A stretch of 64,000 nucleotides of DNA, from NCBI RefSeq assembly GCF_027925305.1, contig NZ_BSDR01000001.1, positions 2,011,001-2,075,000 of the forward strand, in the 5' to 3' direction. A program made the translations under genes and the position numbers. Below the pieces are notes generated by a model. The model was not told the origin of the DNA and ran no database searches. It saw only the letters and a list, made by a program, of their open reading frames with translations. Below, piece after piece: positions 18,295-28,340 of the stretch (positions within the stretch are counted from its first letter, which is position 1; every line of letters begins with the position of its first letter). This DNA is from Desulforhabdus amnigena. Lineage in GTDB: Bacteria; Desulfobacterota; Syntrophobacteria; Syntrophobacterales; Syntrophobacteraceae.

Positions 18295-20757
18295 TCAACT
18301 TCTCGTATTTTCAAACACAAAGATGGTCTTGAATTCACTTTCATCCAGCTTGAGCTTTGCGGAAAATTCCTTGCCCTTCCTGGAAATGAAGCCGTGTATT
18401 GTTTCCGTTTCGCCTTTTAACAGCAGGTCTCTGACCGCATCCATGGGGAGTTCCCTTCCGGCGATCACCTTCCAGATCACAAAACGGCAGCCTCCATCGG
18501 ATTCACGCCAGTTCACGCATCCGTAGCCTTTGTTCCCTTCGACCACGTTTCCTCCGCAGCGGGGGCATTGTCCAAGGACCTCGGCAGGAGAAGGAAAAGC
18601 ATCCGAACCATTTTCCTTCTCCCCAACGGAAACAAAACGGGTAACCCAGCCGCCTTCCCTCTCATCCCGCTCCAGCTTGAGAGCGGCGGTGAATTCCCCG
18701 CCTTCCTCGGAGCGAAAACGCATGGGCTGCGTGGCCCTTCCGGACAAGAGAACGCGAAGTGTTCCCGGCCAGATCTTTTGTCCCTCTATTTCTTTCCAGA
18801 CCACGAACCGACACCCCCCGTCCTTTTCTCGCCAGTTGGAACAGCCAAATCCTTTCTTCCCCTCGATGATCTCCCCGCCGCAAGCCGGGCATTTGCCCAG
18901 TGTCGCGCGCATCCCCTGCCCGCCTTCACTCATCTTGAATTCCTCCACTCCATTTTCAACAAATTCCCTGATCCCACGCATGAATGCGTCAGGATCACCA
19001 ACACCCAGAGCTATTTTCTCCAGTTCCATTTCCCACCGGGCGGTCTCTTCCGGTGTGGCAATCGCTTTGGCTTTTTCAAACCGCCGCAACCGGTCGATGA
19101 GGAAACACCCCTTGTCTGTGGGCGCCAGCTTCTTTTTCTCCCTCACGACATATTGCCTCAAAAGGAGTGTCTCTATGATTTGCGCTCGAGTGGCCTGGGT
19201 GCCGAGCCCGACCTCCCCCTTGAAGATCTTCTGAAGTTCTTCTTCGGAAACATAGCGCGAAGGATTGGTCATATCCTTGAGGAGGAGCGCCTCCGTGTAT
19301 TCCGGAGGAGGCTGAGTCATTCTTTCTTCAAGTTTTGAGTCCTCCACCTTCGCCGCATCTCCCCGCTCCAGCGGGGGAAGATTTTCCTCCTCGGGCTCAT
19401 CGTCCCCGCCCTTGGGTGTTTGAGCTTCTTTTGTCCCATAAACCGTTTTCCAGCCCAGCGCCAGGGGGCGGCTGCCCTTGGTGCGGAAAGTCTCCCCAGT
19501 CACTTCGGTGACAATAAGAGTCGCTTCGTATTCGTAATCCGGATGAAAGGCCGCAGCGAAACGCTTCAGAACCAGGTCGTAGATCCTGGACTGATCGTGA
19601 GTTACAGTGGAGGGAAGCGGAGCCAACGGGATGAGGGCATGATGGTCCGTGAGCCTGGCATCGTTGAAGACACGCTTATTGGAAATGGCGATGCGACTGC
19701 GCAGCACACCTTGAAAGAGTTCGGGATAACGATCGGAGAGCTTCGATACAATCTTCCTCGCCAGATCCACGTTTTGCGTACCGAGCACTTTCGAATCCGT
19801 GCGGGGGTAGGAGAGGCATTTTTTTTCTTCGTAGAGCTTTTGGGCAATATCGAGGGTTTGTTGCGCCGACAGCCCGAACTTCGAATTGGCTTCCCGCTGC
19901 AGATCCGTGAGAGAATAAAGAAGTGGGGGAGCCAATTTTTTCTTCTCGCGCTTGACGGATTTGACCTTTCCCGTCTGCCCCTCCACAAGGGCGAGGATTT
20001 CTTCGGCGGATTCCTTCTGATGGAAACGGTCCTGTTCCCCCCTGAACCATGATCCCCACCAGCTGCCCCTGGCATTGGAAAAGTTCACTCGAAGAAGCCA
20101 GTAAGGCTGAGGAACAAAGTTTTCCCGCTCCCTTTTCCGGTCCACCAGGAGCGCCAGCACCGCCGTCTGCACTCTGCCGACGGAAAAGATTTCCCGCCCA
20201 CCCCCACGCAGTTTCAGAGTGGCAGATCGAGAAAAATTCATCCCCACCAGCCAGTCGGCAATCTGCCTGGCCTGACCGGCATTCCAGAGGCGGTCGTAGT
20301 TTGAGGCGGGCTTTAGATCCTTGAGTGTCTCCCTGACCACCTGAGTTGTGAGGGCCTGAGACGTCCAAAACCGGTAAAGCTCTCCCTTTACGTCCGCCAC
20401 TGTCCCCAGGATCGTGCGGGCGATCACTTCCCCCTCACGCCCGGCATCCGTAGCAATGACGATCCGCCCGACATCAGCTCTCCTGAGCTGCCTTTGAATG
20501 ATTCCCAGTTGTTTTTCGGCATTGGAAATGGGCTTATACTTCAAACTTTCGGGAAGGATGGGAAGGCTCTCCAGTTTCCACTTTTTCCATTTATCATCGT
20601 AATCTTCGGGTTCGGCCAGTTCCACGAGGTGGCCGACAGCCCAGGTGATGACATATCCATTTCCTTCAATGAAACCGTCCTTCTTCCCCGTCACTTCCAG
20701 GGCTCGGGCAAAATCCCTGGCAACGGACGGCTTTTCAGTCAGAACCAGCGTGACCAA
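18295..20757 (-). CDS. topB: DNA topoisomerase III-like type IA topoisomerase
   Basis: 820 aa. Type IA enzymes relax negative supercoils and decatenate DNA by passing one strand through a break held by a 5'-phosphotyrosine. The Toprim domain (TLVLTEKPSVARDFARAL; IATDAGREGE near 100) and the catalytic Tyr in CLSYPRTDSKVLG near 316 are intact. The C-terminus has two related cysteine modules of about 60 residues (CPACGGEIIEGKKGFGC and CPRCGGNVVEGNKGYGC, each followed by NWR, GGCRFV and IWK/VWK), known from the topoisomerase C-terminal repeat. An acidic linker (DDEPEEENLPP) lies near 440. The N-terminus matches TopB. Confidence 0.94.
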   Translation of the reverse strand: MVTLVLTEKPSVARDFARALEVTGKKDGFIEGNGYVITWAVGHLVELAEPEDYDDKWKKWKLESLPILPESLKYKPISNAEKQLGIIQRQLRRADVGRIVIATDAGREGEVIARTILGTVADVKGELYRFWTSQALTTQVVRETLKDLKPASNYDRLWNAGQARQIADWLVGMNFSRSATLKLRGGGREIFSVGRVQTAVLALLVDRKRERENFVPQPYWLLRVNFSNARGSWWGSWFRGEQDRFHQKESAEEILALVEGQTGKVKSVKREKKKLAPPLLYSLTDLQREANSKFGLSAQQTLDIAQKLYEEKKCLSYPRTDSKVLGTQNVDLARKIVSKLSDRYPELFQGVLRSRIAISNKRVFNDARLTDHHALIPLAPLPSTVTHDQSRIYDLVLKRFAAAFHPDYEYEATLIVTEVTGETFRTKGSRPLALGWKTVYGTKEAQTPKGGDDEPEEENLPPLERGDAAKVEDSKLEERMTQPPPEYTEALLLKDMTNPSRYVSEEELQKIFKGEVGLGTQATRAQIIETLLLRQYVVREKKKLAPTDKGCFLIDRLRRFEKAKAIATPEETARWEMELEKIALGVGDPDAFMRGIREFVENGVEEFKMSEGGQGMRATLGKCPACGGEIIEGKKGFGCSNWREKDGGCRFVVWKEIEGQKIWPGTLRVLLSGRATQPMRFRSEEGGEFTAALKLERDEREGGWVTRFVSVGEKENGSDAFPSPAEVLGQCPRCGGNVVEGNKGYGCVNWRESDGGCRFVIWKVIAGRELPMDAVRDLLLKGETETIHGFISRKGKEFSAKLKLDESEFKTIFVFENTRS

Positions 20758-20808
20758 AAAATCTCCTCATTTCAGTGTACCTTCTGCAAAATTTCATTTC
20801 TCGGGGGA

Positions 20809-23800
20809 TCAGGATTCCAGATCTTTGCGCTTCGCCTTTTTCGGCAAGTAGATCGTGAAAGTTGAGCCCCTTCCCAATTCACTGGCCACATGGACCCTCC
20901 CCCCGTGCCCTTCCACGATAGCCTTCACGGTGGCCAGACCGATTCCATAGCCTTCCCTCTTTTCGTTGCCTCCTCCCCTGTGGAAGAGATCGAAGATGAA
21001 TGGAAGCTCAGCGGGATCGATCCCGATTCCCTCGTCAATGACTTTTACCACGACTCCCTGTTCCACCTCCCTGGCCGCGATGGTGATGGTCCCCCGACCC
21101 TTCGAAAACTTGAAGGCGTTGTCCAACAGGTTCGTAAAAACTCTTCGCAGGCGATTGGCATCGGCTTCAATGATGGGCAGGGCTTCCTCTATTTGAAGCT
21201 CCAGCGTGATCCCGCTTTGCGCGGTCTTGGCCCGGTAGGCTTCGAAAAGTTCAACCAGCTCTTTTTCAAGGGAAATGGAATCGAAGCTCAGTTTCAGGCG
21301 GCCCGTCTCCAGGCGGGAAAATTCCAGGAAGTCGTCCACGAGCGATTCCAGCTTCGAGGCTTCCTTGTTGATGATTCGAAGGTACTCGCTCCTTTTGGCC
21401 TCGTCCATCGTGGCGGACTTGTTCAGGAGACGCAGTCCCAAGCCGTGGATTCCAGTGAGGGAAGAGCGCATGTCGTGGGCAAACATGGAAATCATGTTGG
21501 CCCTTTCGCGTTCCATGGCTTTGAGGTCCGATATATCCGTGACCACGGCAAAGCGGCCCTTATAATCGCCGTTTGCGGTGATTATGGGTACGGAAGAGAC
21601 AATGGTGGAGATTTTCTCACCTTCCCTCCCGGACCATGTGGTCTCATAGGAAACGATTTCGCCCCGGTCCCGCTTGGCCAATTGTTCCTGCACGACTTTA
21701 CGCTGAGCATCCTCGACGAATTCGGTGACGGAACGCCCGATGATCTCTTCCCGTGAACAGCCCCACATCTCGCACAGCTTTTCATTGACGTAAGTAATGA
21801 CCCCGTTTTCATCCTCTATTTCAAGCCCTTCATTCATGGTTTCCACAAGGCTCCGGTATCGTTCCTCACTTTCCTGAAGCGCCTTCTGAGCCCGCATGCG
21901 TTCGGCCATTTCCTTCTCGAGCTGATCGATCTTTTCCTCCAGTTCATTGGACTGACGAATCAGCAGCATTTCCCGCTCCTGATAATAGTCGATCTTTTGT
22001 TTCAATTCCCTCGGAGTGACTCTCAGATCGGCAAGAATTTCTCCATAAACTTCCGACAAGTCCCGGGCTTCGCGCGGAGAATAGACAATCCCCTCGGATA
22101 TGGCCTTGTAGGCGGCGGCCGAACCTATGGACCCGGCCAGGGATTTTTCCAGCTCACTCTGAAGCTCGACCAACTGGAGAATGGAAATTTTCTCGTTTCC
22201 CTGGATGCACGCTTCCTTCATACACTTTTCAAGAATCGGCATCGCTTCCTGTTTTGAAAAGTACTGTTCCAGAAGCTTCCTCATTTCCTCGATCTTTTCC
22301 GAAAGATCGATGTATGCCTCACGGCTCCTGGCATGAGAAAGGGGGGCGGCTGGAGCGAGGGCGCCCACGAACTCTTCCGCTAGACTGACTTCCTCTTTCC
22401 TCTCCTCGGAACAAAGAGAACCGACCACATAGAGCCCGACATTGAAGAGCATGGACCAAAAGACCGTGTGACCGAGAGGATCCAAACCGGAAAGCCCAAA
22501 GAGCTTCTCGGGATTCAAGAATGCCATTCCCCATGGGCCGCTTTCGAGCAGGTCGTAGGTGACCCAACCGCTCTTCACAAAGGAAGGCAGCAGCAACGTG
22601 TAGAACCAAACCAGGAACCCGGTACTCATGCCGAGGAGAGCCCCCGTTTTGTTGCCTCGGCGCCAGAAGAGACCGCCAAGGATGGGAGGAGCGAACTGCA
22701 GGATGGCGGCAAAGGAGATGAGTCCGATATTCACCAGCATGTAGGATTCGCCCACGCGATCTTCAAACCAGAAACTGATGAGAATATACAGGGCCACTGC
22801 CGCCCAGCGGCATCTCAGCAGGTGCCGCTTCAAGAAATCCAGACGAGGAACCCAACTCATGAGAGGCAGCAGCAGATGATTCGTGATCATGGTGGCCATG
22901 GTAACGGAACTGATCATGATCATGCCCGTAGCCGCCGAGAACCCTCCAATAAAAACCAGTAGGGAGAGCCAGGCTTCCCCGTAATGGAGAGGAAGCATGA
23001 GGACAAAGTTATCGGCCTCTTCAATGGGGTACCCCTTGAGCAGCCCTCCGAGAGCGATCGGCAGAACGAAGAAGTTTATCAAGAGCATGTAGAGTGGGAA
23101 AAGCCACATGGCGGTCCGGATATGGTTCTCGTCCGCATTTTCCACCACAGCCACATGAAACTGCCGGGGAAGGAAAAGAATGGCGGAAAAGGAGAGGATA
23201 AAAATACTCATCCATTTGGAATAATAAAAAGGATTCTTTCCCCAGGACATCACCATATCCCGGTATGAACTATCCATCACCTTCCTGAAAATATCCTGAA
23301 AGCCATCGAACATGAAATAGGTCACAAAAAAGCCCACGACAAGGAAAGCGACCAACTTGACCAGACATTCCACCGCCACGACCATGATCATGCCTTCGTG
23401 ACGCTCCGTCGGGTCGAGTCGCCGCACGCCAAGAACGATGGTAAAAAATATCATCAGAACCGTAACGAGCAACCCCACATTTTCCCAAAGCCAGGAAGAT
23501 CTTACGGCCCCTTGCGGGAGGGTCTGGAATGAAGAGCTCGTGATAAGCACAAAGGTAGAGATAATGGCCTTCAACTGGAGAGCGATATAAGGAATGATAC
23601 CCACCAGGGCAATGAGGGTGGCAATGACGGCAAGGGGCTGGGACTTGTTGTAACGGGCGGAAATAAAATCGGCAATGCTCGTGATGTGATACATGTTTTT
23701 GAGCCGCACCAGCTTCCGCAATACCGTCCACCAGAGCAGGACGAATGCAGTGGAACCCAAGTAGACGGGGAGAAAGAGAAATCCCGACGTGGCTGCCATT

Positions 23801-23979
23801 CCAACGCTGCCGTAATAGGTCCATGCGGTGCAATAAACCGCCAAGGATAGAGAATATAAAATGGGATTGTTGGCGACCCCTTTTCCGGCCGCAGACCTGC
23901 GCTCCACCCACAGGGCCGTCAGGAACAGAAAGCCCATGTATGCGCAAAAAACCGTCAGAACTATTCGCGGATCAAGCAT
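20809..23979 (-). CDS. Sodium/solute symporter-PAS-histidine kinase fusion (CbrA-like)
   Basis: 1056 aa. Residues 1 to about 480 form an SSS-family transporter with about 13 helices (YSLSLAVYCTAWTYYGSVG; FSAATGMIMISSVTMATM). A linker, a coiled coil (about 640-690) and a PAS domain (about 690-820) lead into HisKA with the phospho-acceptor in MFAHDMRSSLTGIHG near 833, and an intact HATPase_c (TNLLDNAFKFSKG, DEGIGI, GYGIGLATVKAIVEGHGG). Such fusions, e.g. CbrA, sense nutrient uptake. No response regulator is next to it, so the output is unknown. A small membrane protein gene overlaps its start by 19 bases. GAGGAT upstream of the ATG gives a weak ribosome site. Confidence 0.92.
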   Translation of the reverse strand: MLDPRIVLTVFCAYMGFLFLTALWVERRSAAGKGVANNPILYSLSLAVYCTAWTYYGSVGMAATSGFLFLPVYLGSTAFVLLWWTVLRKLVRLKNMYHITSIADFISARYNKSQPLAVIATLIALVGIIPYIALQLKAIISTFVLITSSSFQTLPQGAVRSSWLWENVGLLVTVLMIFFTIVLGVRRLDPTERHEGMIMVVAVECLVKLVAFLVVGFFVTYFMFDGFQDIFRKVMDSSYRDMVMSWGKNPFYYSKWMSIFILSFSAILFLPRQFHVAVVENADENHIRTAMWLFPLYMLLINFFVLPIALGGLLKGYPIEEADNFVLMLPLHYGEAWLSLLVFIGGFSAATGMIMISSVTMATMITNHLLLPLMSWVPRLDFLKRHLLRCRWAAVALYILISFWFEDRVGESYMLVNIGLISFAAILQFAPPILGGLFWRRGNKTGALLGMSTGFLVWFYTLLLPSFVKSGWVTYDLLESGPWGMAFLNPEKLFGLSGLDPLGHTVFWSMLFNVGLYVVGSLCSEERKEEVSLAEEFVGALAPAAPLSHARSREAYIDLSEKIEEMRKLLEQYFSKQEAMPILEKCMKEACIQGNEKISILQLVELQSELEKSLAGSIGSAAAYKAISEGIVYSPREARDLSEVYGEILADLRVTPRELKQKIDYYQEREMLLIRQSNELEEKIDQLEKEMAERMRAQKALQESEERYRSLVETMNEGLEIEDENGVITYVNEKLCEMWGCSREEIIGRSVTEFVEDAQRKVVQEQLAKRDRGEIVSYETTWSGREGEKISTIVSSVPIITANGDYKGRFAVVTDISDLKAMERERANMISMFAHDMRSSLTGIHGLGLRLLNKSATMDEAKRSEYLRIINKEASKLESLVDDFLEFSRLETGRLKLSFDSISLEKELVELFEAYRAKTAQSGITLELQIEEALPIIEADANRLRRVFTNLLDNAFKFSKGRGTITIAAREVEQGVVVKVIDEGIGIDPAELPFIFDLFHRGGGNEKREGYGIGLATVKAIVEGHGGRVHVASELGRGSTFTIYLPKKAKRKDLES

Positions 23980-24215
23980 GGAGGATCCTTATCCTTGGTT
24001 GAGCTCCCGTCCGAACCGGTTTTTTTGCAGCACCGACTGATGAAGAAAAGCAGAACAACGCCAAGCCCCCAGAGGACGAAGAGGCAGATGAAGGTTGTCT
24101 GCGGTTGTTCGGAATGAAATATTGCCAGGAAGGGCCAGTTGAACAGAACCACTCCCAAAAAAAACAGGAGAAGATGAAACTCGGTCTGTCTGCAGAGGTT
24201 CCAAAACTGTTTCAT
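23961..24215 (-). CDS. Small two-helix membrane protein, partner of the symporter-kinase
   Basis: 84 aa with two membrane helices (LLLFFLGVVLFNWPFLAIF and FICLFVLWGLGVVLLFFIS) and a short Cys/Lys/Asp-rich tail. ATG 24213-24215 follows AAAGGAGAAG. The 3' end overlaps the symporter-kinase start, so both are surely cotranslated. Small membrane proteins of the DUF485/DUF4212 type accompany acetate- or solute-symporters of the SSS family; this one fills the same place, but I cannot assign it to those families with certainty. Confidence 0.8.
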   Translation of the reverse strand: MKQFWNLCRQTEFHLLLFFLGVVLFNWPFLAIFHSEQPQTTFICLFVLWGLGVVLLFFISRCCKKTGSDGSSTKDKDPPCLIRE

Positions 24216-24694
24216 GGTATTCTTCTCCTTTCCTAAAGGCATTATGAGAAAAAAGGCTCATAGCTCGTGACAACATCGCTTTTCAAGAGCGTTTCCCGCT
24301 TTCTCTATTGCCATGCATCTCTTTGCCTTTTTTCATTCTTTGTTGAGACCGTTCCGGCCATCGGGCTTAAAGGGTCGAACACATTGCCATAGAATAATAC
24401 ATATAGACAGAACGAAAGTCTCTTGAAGATATGCAATTGCTGATTCCGATGCAGCATTTTTTTGATTGTGAAACAACAAAGGGCAGTAAATATCCTTTCT
24501 CCTGCAACATTGCATTTTCACCCATATAAAAATAACACCCGTAAAATCGGATGGCTACCCAATCCAAAGCATAAAAAAGTTGAGGCGCCAACAGCGTAGG
24601 CTCCACTTCAGCCCCCGTTTTCAACCATTTATATGCCGGGATGGGAAAAACAAACGGCATGCAAGATTATACCCGGACAGAGAGCAAAGTTCCC
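24216..24694. other. Non-coding divergent region
   Basis: About 480 bases between the divergent symporter-kinase pair and the ABC operon. AT-rich, with many stops in all frames. No gene, repeat or riboswitch recognised. The minus-strand promoter for the symporter pair should be near 24240-24290 but no convincing boxes were found. Confidence 0.5.
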
Positions 24695-24724
24695 TTGACA
24701 TACTTTCTGCGATTTACATACGAT
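24695..24724 (+). promoter_or_regulatory. Sigma-70-type promoter of the ABC/CrtC-like operon
   Basis: A perfect -35 TTGACA (24695-24700) and a -10 TACGAT (24719-24724) are 18 bases apart, about 120 bases before the ATP-binding protein gene. Confidence 0.6.
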
Positions 24725-24849
24725 ACTCACAAAGCGCAAGATTCAAGATCATGGGTTTTGGGTGATGATCAAAAGTTTTCTTATCCTTGCAGAGTATACC
24801 GGCATCGACCATCCTGCTTGCGCAACAAAAGGACGGAGATCCATCGTTT

Positions 24850-25554
24850 ATGAATAAAGCATCGACCGAGGTCCAGATCTCAGCCAGGCGATTGACTCGA
24901 ATCTACCGCCTCGGTGAAACGGAAGTCGTAGGGATCAACCATATCGATCTGGATATCCACGAAGGAGAACTGGTCGTTCTCAAGGGAAACAGCGGCTCAG
25001 GGAAAAGCACTCTCCTTGCCCTGTTGGCAGGACTGGACCAGCCGACGGACGGGGAACTCATCGTGGCGGGTCAGAACCTGTGCAAAGCATCCACCGCACA
25101 ACTGACGCTTTATCGCCGCGCAACGGTGGGGATAATCTTTCAGTCCTTCAACCTGCTTCCCACTCTCACCGTTCTGGAAAACACCTGTCTTCCCGCTCTC
25201 CTTGCGGGAAAACCCTTGTCCCCGGTAAAAAGCAGGGCCCAGGAACTCCTGGAATGGCTCAACCTCGGTTCCCGCCTGCAGCATCTGCCCTCACAGCTCT
25301 CCGGAGGCGAAATGCAGCGCACCGCCATTGCCCGCGCTCTTATCAACGACCCTGCCATCATTCTGGCCGACGAACCGACGGGAAATCTGGACAGCCGCAA
25401 TGGTGAGCTTGTCATCGAATTACTGTGGCAGCTCAACCGGAAGTTCGGGAGAACCGTGATCATAGCCACGCACAGCGTTCTTGCAGATCCTTACGCCGGT
25501 CTTTTCCTCTTCCTGAAAGACGGCGTCATTACCGAGCACAGATGGAAAAAATAG
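24850..25554 (+). CDS. ABC transporter ATP-binding protein (LolD/MacB type)
   Basis: 234 aa. All ABC motifs are present: Walker A GNSGSGKST near 47, Q-loop GIIFQSFNLLPTLTV, signature LSGGEMQRTAIARAL, Walker B IILADEPTGNLDS, H-loop IIATHS. The subgroup with GNLDS and the FtsX-type permease partner moves lipoproteins, lipids or peptides by mechanotransmission rather than classic import. Start: ATG 24850 with GGAGAT 8 bases upstream; an earlier in-frame ATG (24787) lacks a site. The permease gene begins inside its last codons. Confidence 0.93.
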   Translation: MNKASTEVQISARRLTRIYRLGETEVVGINHIDLDIHEGELVVLKGNSGSGKSTLLALLAGLDQPTDGELIVAGQNLCKASTAQLTLYRRATVGIIFQSFNLLPTLTVLENTCLPALLAGKPLSPVKSRAQELLEWLNLGSRLQHLPSQLSGGEMQRTAIARALINDPAIILADEPTGNLDSRNGELVIELLWQLNRKFGRTVIIATHSVLADPYAGLFLFLKDGVITEHRWKK

Positions 25555-28136
25555 TTTTCCTCATCCGCTTATGGACCTGGTTCAGTCTGCGCCAGTTGCG
25601 TTCACAATATTGGCGCACTTTGGCGGTCCTTTTAGGTATTGCTCTCGGCGCTGCCGTATTTACGAGCGTCCGGCTCGCCACCAACGCCTCAGTGGATTCC
25701 TTCACCAGCAGCATGGAGAGTATCGCTGGCAAAGCGGACTGGACGGTTTTCTGTCCGGGGTCGAGGGTGCCGGAAGAGCTGGTGGCCGTATTGAACAAAC
25801 ATCCTGCGGTCCTGACGGCATCACCGCTTTTCACGACCTACGTTCGCCCCCACGATAGCGGCAGTGCCCCCTTCTTACTCATTGCCCTGGATCCCATTCT
25901 GGACCGGGGACTCCGTTCGTGGAAACCGGGCCATGCAGAAAATGACTCATCTCCTCCATGGCTTGAGCTTCTCAGTGAACCCTACACACTCATTGCTGGA
26001 AAGAAGCTCTCCTCAAGATTAAACCTCAAGCCGAAGGATTCCATCTCTCTTGAATTCGCTCAACGGAACACAGTCTTCCGCGTGTTGAACATCCTCTCGC
26101 CCGAAGGACTCGCCCTCGCCGAAGGTGGGGATATCGCCTTGACGGACATTTCCACTTTCCAGGAATTCACCGGTCTGCACGGAGTGGTAGACCGGATTGA
26201 CATCCGCCTCAAACCTTCTGCCTGCAGTGAAGATGTGCAGTCCATCAGAGCTACGCTCCCTCCTGGGATTCTCATGGAGCGCCCCGGCGAAGCGAGGGAG
26301 AGCGGGAAATTGATGATACGATCCTATCAAATCAATCTTTCCGTCCTGAGTTTCGTCTCTTTGTTCGTGGGAATGTTTCTAGTCTTCAGCCTGGTAGCCC
26401 TTCATGCAACCTCCCGGCGGCATGAACTGGCCGTACTTTGTTCCCTTGGAGCTTCCTCCCGGTTGCTCTTTTCTCTTTTTTTGCTGGAAGGCGCCTTCCT
26501 CGGTGCGGCGGGATGGATTGTGGCCATTCCATTGGCTTCCTTTATGGTGCGGCGGTTGCTGAGTCAGGTGAGCGCCACCATCACCCATCTCTTTGTCCGG
26601 GTTCAGGTGGACCAGTTGAAACTCGACCCGCTGGAAATAGCGCTCTCTTTCGCTATTACACTCCTCGTTTCCCTGCTTGCCGCCAGCCAGCCAGCCCTAC
26701 AGGCCATGCAGACACTTCCCCGGGAAGCCCTGTCACGGCACCAGGCAACCGGCGAAACCTCCAGGCCAATAAAATGGTTCACTTTTTCAGGAATCCTTCT
26801 CATCCTCATGGTATGGCCCCTATCTCAGCTTCCCGGTACCCGCGGGATTCCCCTCTCAGGATACCTGGCAACCTTCCTTCTCTTCTGTGGTTTTTCGCTC
26901 CTCACTCCCGGCTGTCTCCGGTTTCTGGGCTCTCGCCTGTCAACCGTTCTTCGAAATATCGGCGGACAACCTGCCTATCTCGGAGCTCTTTACGTACGGG
27001 ATGCCGGAACACGCATGGCCATTTCCGTTGGAGCTCTCGTCACGGCCACGGCTCTTTTTGTTGCATTGGTCATCATGATACACAGTTTTCGTGGGACCGT
27101 GGAACTCTGGGTCAATCAGAGCATAAGCGGGGATCTTTTCCTGCGTCCCTGGATGGCGGAAATCAACCGCTACAAAAATCCGCTTCCCCCTGAAACAGTG
27201 AATCTGCTCCAAGACCTTGACCCGGCTGTGGAAATCATCCCTTACCGCCGTATCTTCCTCACATATGGAGGGATTCCCTATGAATTTGAAGCCATTGATT
27301 TCCACAAGTTTGAGCGTCATGCCACCCTGCTGTTCCTGAAAGGAAATCCCGATGAAATTTACGCGAATCTAGCTGAAATCGACGGCATTTTGATATCCGA
27401 AGTGTTTTCCAACCAGACGGGCATGAAGGTTGGCGACCATTTTCGGGCGCAAATAGCAGGAGCCGATCTGGACCTTCCCGTTCTCGCCGTTTTCCGGGAC
27501 TACAGGACACGGGGAGGTACTGTCTATTATTCACTTTCACGGTTTATGGACAAAACCGGAGACAGGACGTGGAGCGGCGCACGCATCTACCTGAAAAACC
27601 GTGATCAGGACATCGAGAGTGCCGCGATTTCCATCAAAGAAGACATTCTCAGGCGTTCGGGAGAAAAGGCCCAGGCCCTGGAAATCATCACGGGCAACGA
27701 CCTTCGCCGGGTGATTTTGAGGATTTTCGATGAGACCTTTTCCATCACTACGGTCCTGCTCCTCATTTCCCTGTTCGTGGCCGCACTGGGCATCACTACC
27801 ACGCTGACGGTCTTTGTCCTCGAACGCAGCCGCCAACTCCACACCCTCCTGGCCGTGGGAGCTTCCCGCAATCAAGTAAGGTCCATGATTTTCTGGGAAG
27901 CCATTCTCATGGTGATCACAGGTGAAGCGGTGGGTCTGTGCTGTGGCTTTTTTCTTTCTTATCTTCTCATTTTTGTCATCAACAGGCAGTCTTTCGGATG
28001 GACCTTTATTTACAGCGTGGACTGGACGGCCCTTTGCATAGCGATCCCTCTGATCCTTAGCACCGCTCTTTTGGCAGCTTTGCCCTCCAGCCAACTGGTT
28101 TTCAACCGCCCCCCATCACTCGTTTTGAGAGAATAA
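25542..28136 (+). CDS. FtsX/MacB-type ABC permease (AttF/AttG-like)
   Basis: 864 aa, starting at ATG 25542 and overlapping the ATPase gene by 13 bases in another frame. Layout: one N-terminal helix (TLAVLLGIALGAAVFTSV), a large periplasmic domain, a first FtsX helix bundle (about 265-420), a central helix pair (about 425-510), a second periplasmic domain and the last FtsX bundle (about 740-860; TVLLLISLFVAALGITTTLT). This double-FtsX plan is that of permeases paired with CrtC/AttH-like exported proteins. Substrate unknown; release of a hydrophobic compound toward the envelope is inferred. Confidence 0.9.
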   Translation: MEKIVFLIRLWTWFSLRQLRSQYWRTLAVLLGIALGAAVFTSVRLATNASVDSFTSSMESIAGKADWTVFCPGSRVPEELVAVLNKHPAVLTASPLFTTYVRPHDSGSAPFLLIALDPILDRGLRSWKPGHAENDSSPPWLELLSEPYTLIAGKKLSSRLNLKPKDSISLEFAQRNTVFRVLNILSPEGLALAEGGDIALTDISTFQEFTGLHGVVDRIDIRLKPSACSEDVQSIRATLPPGILMERPGEARESGKLMIRSYQINLSVLSFVSLFVGMFLVFSLVALHATSRRHELAVLCSLGASSRLLFSLFLLEGAFLGAAGWIVAIPLASFMVRRLLSQVSATITHLFVRVQVDQLKLDPLEIALSFAITLLVSLLAASQPALQAMQTLPREALSRHQATGETSRPIKWFTFSGILLILMVWPLSQLPGTRGIPLSGYLATFLLFCGFSLLTPGCLRFLGSRLSTVLRNIGGQPAYLGALYVRDAGTRMAISVGALVTATALFVALVIMIHSFRGTVELWVNQSISGDLFLRPWMAEINRYKNPLPPETVNLLQDLDPAVEIIPYRRIFLTYGGIPYEFEAIDFHKFERHATLLFLKGNPDEIYANLAEIDGILISEVFSNQTGMKVGDHFRAQIAGADLDLPVLAVFRDYRTRGGTVYYSLSRFMDKTGDRTWSGARIYLKNRDQDIESAAISIKEDILRRSGEKAQALEIITGNDLRRVILRIFDETFSITTVLLLISLFVAALGITTTLTVFVLERSRQLHTLLAVGASRNQVRSMIFWEAILMVITGEAVGLCCGFFLSYLLIFVINRQSFGWTFIYSVDWTALCIAIPLILSTALLAALPSSQLVFNRPPSLVLRE

Positions 28137-28340
28137 AAAGCCATCCCGAGCCCTTTTTTGAACATGTCATGAACAACGCGTCCGGGAATGTTCGATTCGA
28201 CTATGAAAATCGTAGGCCGGATTTGAAAATCCGAAATCCATCGCCGGCAAAGGAATTCCGACTGCAGGCGGAGTGTTTTTACGGTAAAGAATGTACAGGG
28301 GGGTAGAAAACCCTTCATGCCATACAAGGAGCAAGCAACC

